A stretch of 7,042 bases of DNA from an uncultured Actinomycetes bacterium (GTDB taxonomy: Bacteria; Actinomycetota; Actinomycetes; Nanopelagicales; Nanopelagicaceae), in NCBI GenBank assembly GCA_903842855.1, contig CAIMNT010000006.1, positions 1 through 7,042 of the forward strand. Reading direction: 5' to 3'. The position numbers and the translations under genes were made by a program. Every line of letters begins with the position of its first letter. The first letter of the stretch is position 1. This document shows, in pieces, positions 5,595-7,042 of this stretch. The notes beneath the pieces are model-generated. The model saw nothing but the letters and a program-made list of their open reading frames with translations. It was not told the DNA's origin and made no database searches.

Positions 5595-6710
5595 ATGAAA
5601 TCACTGGACAGAACCAAAACTATTTCCGTCATGACGCTTGCTGCTCTTGCTGTAACTGCATCCATCTCCACTCCCTCCTATGCCTCGTCGCCTGCTAAGA
5701 AATTGCACATGGCAGGTCGCTCAATAACCACCTCTGCCAACACAATTCGCAATGGCAAAGGTGCACCATCAAATGCACTTGGTATTGATGGAGATTTCTA
5801 TATCGACACACTCAAGCTAGATTTTTACGGACCGAAAGAGAATGGACATTGGCCCGCACCAGTTTCACTTCATGGCCCAGCAGGTGCCAACGGAGCTGAA
5901 GGAAGAACTGGTGCTACTGGAGCTAGTGGACCTGCAGGCGCGCCTGGAGCAAAAGGTGGATCGGGTGGTGCCACGGGACCTCAGGGACCTCAGGGACCTC
6001 AGGGAGCACAAGGTCCAATCGGTCCGCAGGGACCAACAGGACCTCAAGGAGCAACGGGACCTCAAGGACCAACGGGTCCAATCGGTCCAACCGGATTAAC
6101 GGGTGATACAGGTCCCGCTGGTGCCACCGGCGCAACAGGTCCTGCGGGTCCGGCTGGGTCTCCTGGCCCGCAAGGCGCGCAGGGCTTGACTGGTTCCAGC
6201 GGCGCACAGGGGCTTCAAGGGTTGCAGGGACCTCAGGGAATCCAAGGAGCGACAGGGGCTACAGGTTTAACAGGAGCAACTGGCGCCACGGGTCCTTCCC
6301 AAGTGGCTGTTGGAACAATTGCATTCGCTCAGCCTCTGCAAGCCGGAGTGGGTGCATCGGTAACTTCAAATGCATTTGGAACTTTTGCCGCAGGTAAGGA
6401 CTACTTTGTTCACCTGATGATTTACGGAGTCAGAGCATTGAATGATTCTGCTTCGCTCAAAATAAGTGTTTATGCGATCGGTGGATCTCCAACAATTCAA
6501 ACTCACTACCTAATAAGTGACGGAAATAGTTATCGAATCCCTGCAGGAGAAAATGATTCGAATATTGATGTTCTTGCAACGGTGGACGGGAGTTCGGTTG
6601 GCACGTCGTTCCAGCTAGGGGTCACAATTTCTTCTTTGGAAGACACCTCAACTGACGCAGTTACATTTACTGGTTCGTATGTAAATCAACTCGTGGGTTC
6701 TATCGTCTAG
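5595..6710 (+). CDS. secreted collagen-like protein (371 aa)
   Basis: This is an exported protein with a collagen triple-helix tract; its partner is unknown. Residues 1-30 are a signal peptide with a hydrophobic core (about 10-20) and S-Y-A cleavage before S31. A short N-terminal module has DGDFYID (65-71), FYGPK (77-81) and W86, the pattern that often precedes Gly-X-Y tracts in bacterial and phage fibre proteins. Gly-X-Y triplets run from G94 to S235, with a single frame slip at 124-127 that divides 10 triplets from 36. Thr and Gln dominate the Y position and charged residues are nearly absent. Residues about 236-371 form a beta-strand-rich C-terminal domain without cysteine that I cannot assign; it may be the trimerisation or binding head. 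No LPXTG motif or membrane anchor is seen, so the protein is released or held non-covalently. ATG 5595 is preferred to TTG 5583 because GGGGAG precedes it, though with a short 3-base gap. The stop is 4 bases from the tRNA-Gly end. Confidence 0.85.
   Translation: MKSLDRTKTISVMTLAALAVTASISTPSYASSPAKKLHMAGRSITTSANTIRNGKGAPSNALGIDGDFYIDTLKLDFYGPKENGHWPAPVSLHGPAGANGAEGRTGATGASGPAGAPGAKGGSGGATGPQGPQGPQGAQGPIGPQGPTGPQGATGPQGPTGPIGPTGLTGDTGPAGATGATGPAGPAGSPGPQGAQGLTGSSGAQGLQGLQGPQGIQGATGATGLTGATGATGPSQVAVGTIAFAQPLQAGVGASVTSNAFGTFAAGKDYFVHLMIYGVRALNDSASLKISVYAIGGSPTIQTHYLISDGNSYRIPAGENDSNIDVLATVDGSSVGTSFQLGVTISSLEDTSTDAVTFTGSYVNQLVGSIV
5874..6299 (+). repeat. Gly-X-Y coding repeat tract
   Basis: The tract encodes 46 collagen triplets, most starting GGA or GGT. 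At the nucleotide level three tandem copies of GGACCTCAG run from 5976 to 6002, and further GGACCTCAA and GGACCAACG variants follow. It is imperfect elsewhere, so most units have diverged. The low complexity also explains the long empty frames on both strands here. The phase slip lies at 5964-5975 (Gly-Gly-Ala-Thr). Confidence 0.85.
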
Positions 6711-6714
6711 ATGC

Positions 6715-6788
6715 TGGAGCGGGTGACCGGGATCGAACCGGCATGGCCAGCTTGGAAGGCTGGGGCTCTACCATTGAGCTACACCCGC
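6715..6788 (-). tRNA. tRNA-Gly(UCC)
   Basis: The minus strand folds into a complete cloverleaf of 74 bases including an encoded CCA. The acceptor stem is GCGGGTG with CACCCGC, followed by discriminator T, the base usual for glycine tRNAs. The anticodon stem CCAGC/GCTGG closes the loop CTTCCAA, giving anticodon UCC (plus-strand GGA at 6754-6756), which reads GGA and GGG. The T-arm has GGTTCGATCC. Its 3' end faces the collagen-like gene, 4 bases away. Confidence 0.97.
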
Positions 6789-6915
6789 ATTTTGACCGTT
6801 GGGGAGGGTGCCTTTTAGGGGGCGCCCGCCTCCGGGTCGTGCGTACAGGGGGTAAGGCTATCGGCTCCAGTTAGGAGTTGTGAACTTCAACCCTTAGACT
6901 CCTCACTTACGCCGA
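6789..6915. promoter_or_regulatory. divergent tRNA-Gly/tRNA-Pro promoter region
   Basis: These 127 bases separate the 5' ends of two divergent tRNA genes. For tRNA-Pro the best -10 candidate is TAGACT at 6895-6900, which would start transcription about 9 bases before the tRNA; its -35 is weak. A GC-rich hairpin, GGTGCC pairing with GGCGCC, occurs near 6808-6830 and would lie in the tRNA-Gly 5' leader; it lacks a T run. No small coding frame was convincing. Confidence 0.4.
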
Positions 6916-6991
6916 CGGGGCGTAGCGTAGTGGCTAGCGCGCCTGCTTTGGGAGCAGGAGACCGGGAGTTCGAATCTCCCCGCCCCGACCA
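6916..6991 (+). tRNA. tRNA-Pro(UGG)
   Basis: A 76-base cloverleaf with encoded CCA is visible. The acceptor stem CGGGGCG/CGCCCCG gives the C1-G72 pair typical of bacterial proline tRNAs, and the discriminator is A. The anticodon stem CCTGC/GCAGG encloses TTTGGGA, so the anticodon is UGG (6949-6951), reading CCN proline codons. The T-arm carries GTTCGAATC. It lies 31 bases before the next start codon, so it may be processed from a transcript shared with the downstream gene. Confidence 0.97.
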
Positions 6992-7022
6992 GAAATCAGA
7001 CCAAACTGTCGAAAGGGCCTTC

Positions 7023-7042
7023 GTGAAAAGCGCCGTAGAAAA
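7023..7042 (+). CDS. tig: trigger factor, N-terminal fragment cut by the window end
   Basis: A GTG at 7023 is preceded by AAGGG (7013-7017) at a 5-base spacing. The six readable codons give MKSAVE, which matches the conserved start of actinobacterial trigger factor, the ribosome-bound peptidyl-prolyl isomerase and chaperone for nascent chains. Context agrees: tRNA genes just upstream of tig, with clpP and clpX beyond, is a familiar actinobacterial order. Only six complete codons are visible, so the call rests on this short match plus position. Confidence 0.7.

Noticed and set aside
5976..6002. CRISPR-like short repeats
   Set aside because: The units are tandem, 9 bases long, in frame, and encode Gly-Pro-Gln without spacers.
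5842..6207. Open frames on both strands inside the collagen tract
   Set aside because: They are Arg/Leu/Gln-rich by-products of the repetitive Gly-X-Y coding DNA and have no gene-like composition or ribosome site.
6715..6788. tRNA-Gly as an integration site for a mobile island carrying the two secreted genes
   Set aside because: I found no second copy of the tRNA 3' end and no integrase or transposase in the window.

Overview
The window looks like chromosomal DNA of an actinobacterium with roughly balanced base composition, probably one of the small-genome aquatic lineages (acI / Nanopelagicales type). This is an inference. It rests on the HNH protein opening with the actinobacterial 'LVLNATYEPLGVV' signature, an actinobacterial-style PepN, an RpiB with Glu rather than Cys in the active site (the mycobacterial type), and the gene order. 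From memory, other Actinobacteria also keep an HNH gene, pepN, rpiB and tig in one neighbourhood (around Rv2462c-Rv2469c in M. tuberculosis). G+C is well below that of Streptomyces or Mycobacterium.

Layout. Positions 67-801 (+): an HNH-nuclease-fold protein and a 57-residue single-pass membrane protein. 831-3371 (-): pepN, an M1 zinc aminopeptidase with all catalytic motifs intact. 3446-4108 (+): trmB, tRNA (guanine-N7)-methyltransferase, divergent from pepN. 4105-4560 (-): rpiB, ribose-5-phosphate isomerase B, convergent with trmB and overlapping its stop codon by 4 bases. 4579-4615: a strong intrinsic terminator for the next minus-strand gene. 4630-5310 (-): a secreted Ala-rich protein with a duplicated TQAQ helix motif and a Gly/His/Met-rich tail. 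5311-5594: a 284-bp divergent control region with several inverted repeats. 5595-6710 (+): a secreted collagen-like protein with 46 Gly-X-Y triplets. 6715-6788 (-): tRNA-Gly(UCC). 6916-6991 (+): tRNA-Pro(UGG). 7023 to the window end (+): the first six codons of a gene whose MKSAVE start matches trigger factor (tig).

How the pieces relate. Most of the window is housekeeping: peptide breakdown, tRNA modification, the pentose phosphate pathway, tRNAs and a ribosome-associated chaperone. The unusual part is 4579-6710, a divergent pair of exported, low-complexity proteins lying between rpiB and the tRNA/tig block. They share a structured intergenic region and may be co-regulated envelope proteins. 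No mobile element, CRISPR array or frameshifted gene was seen.
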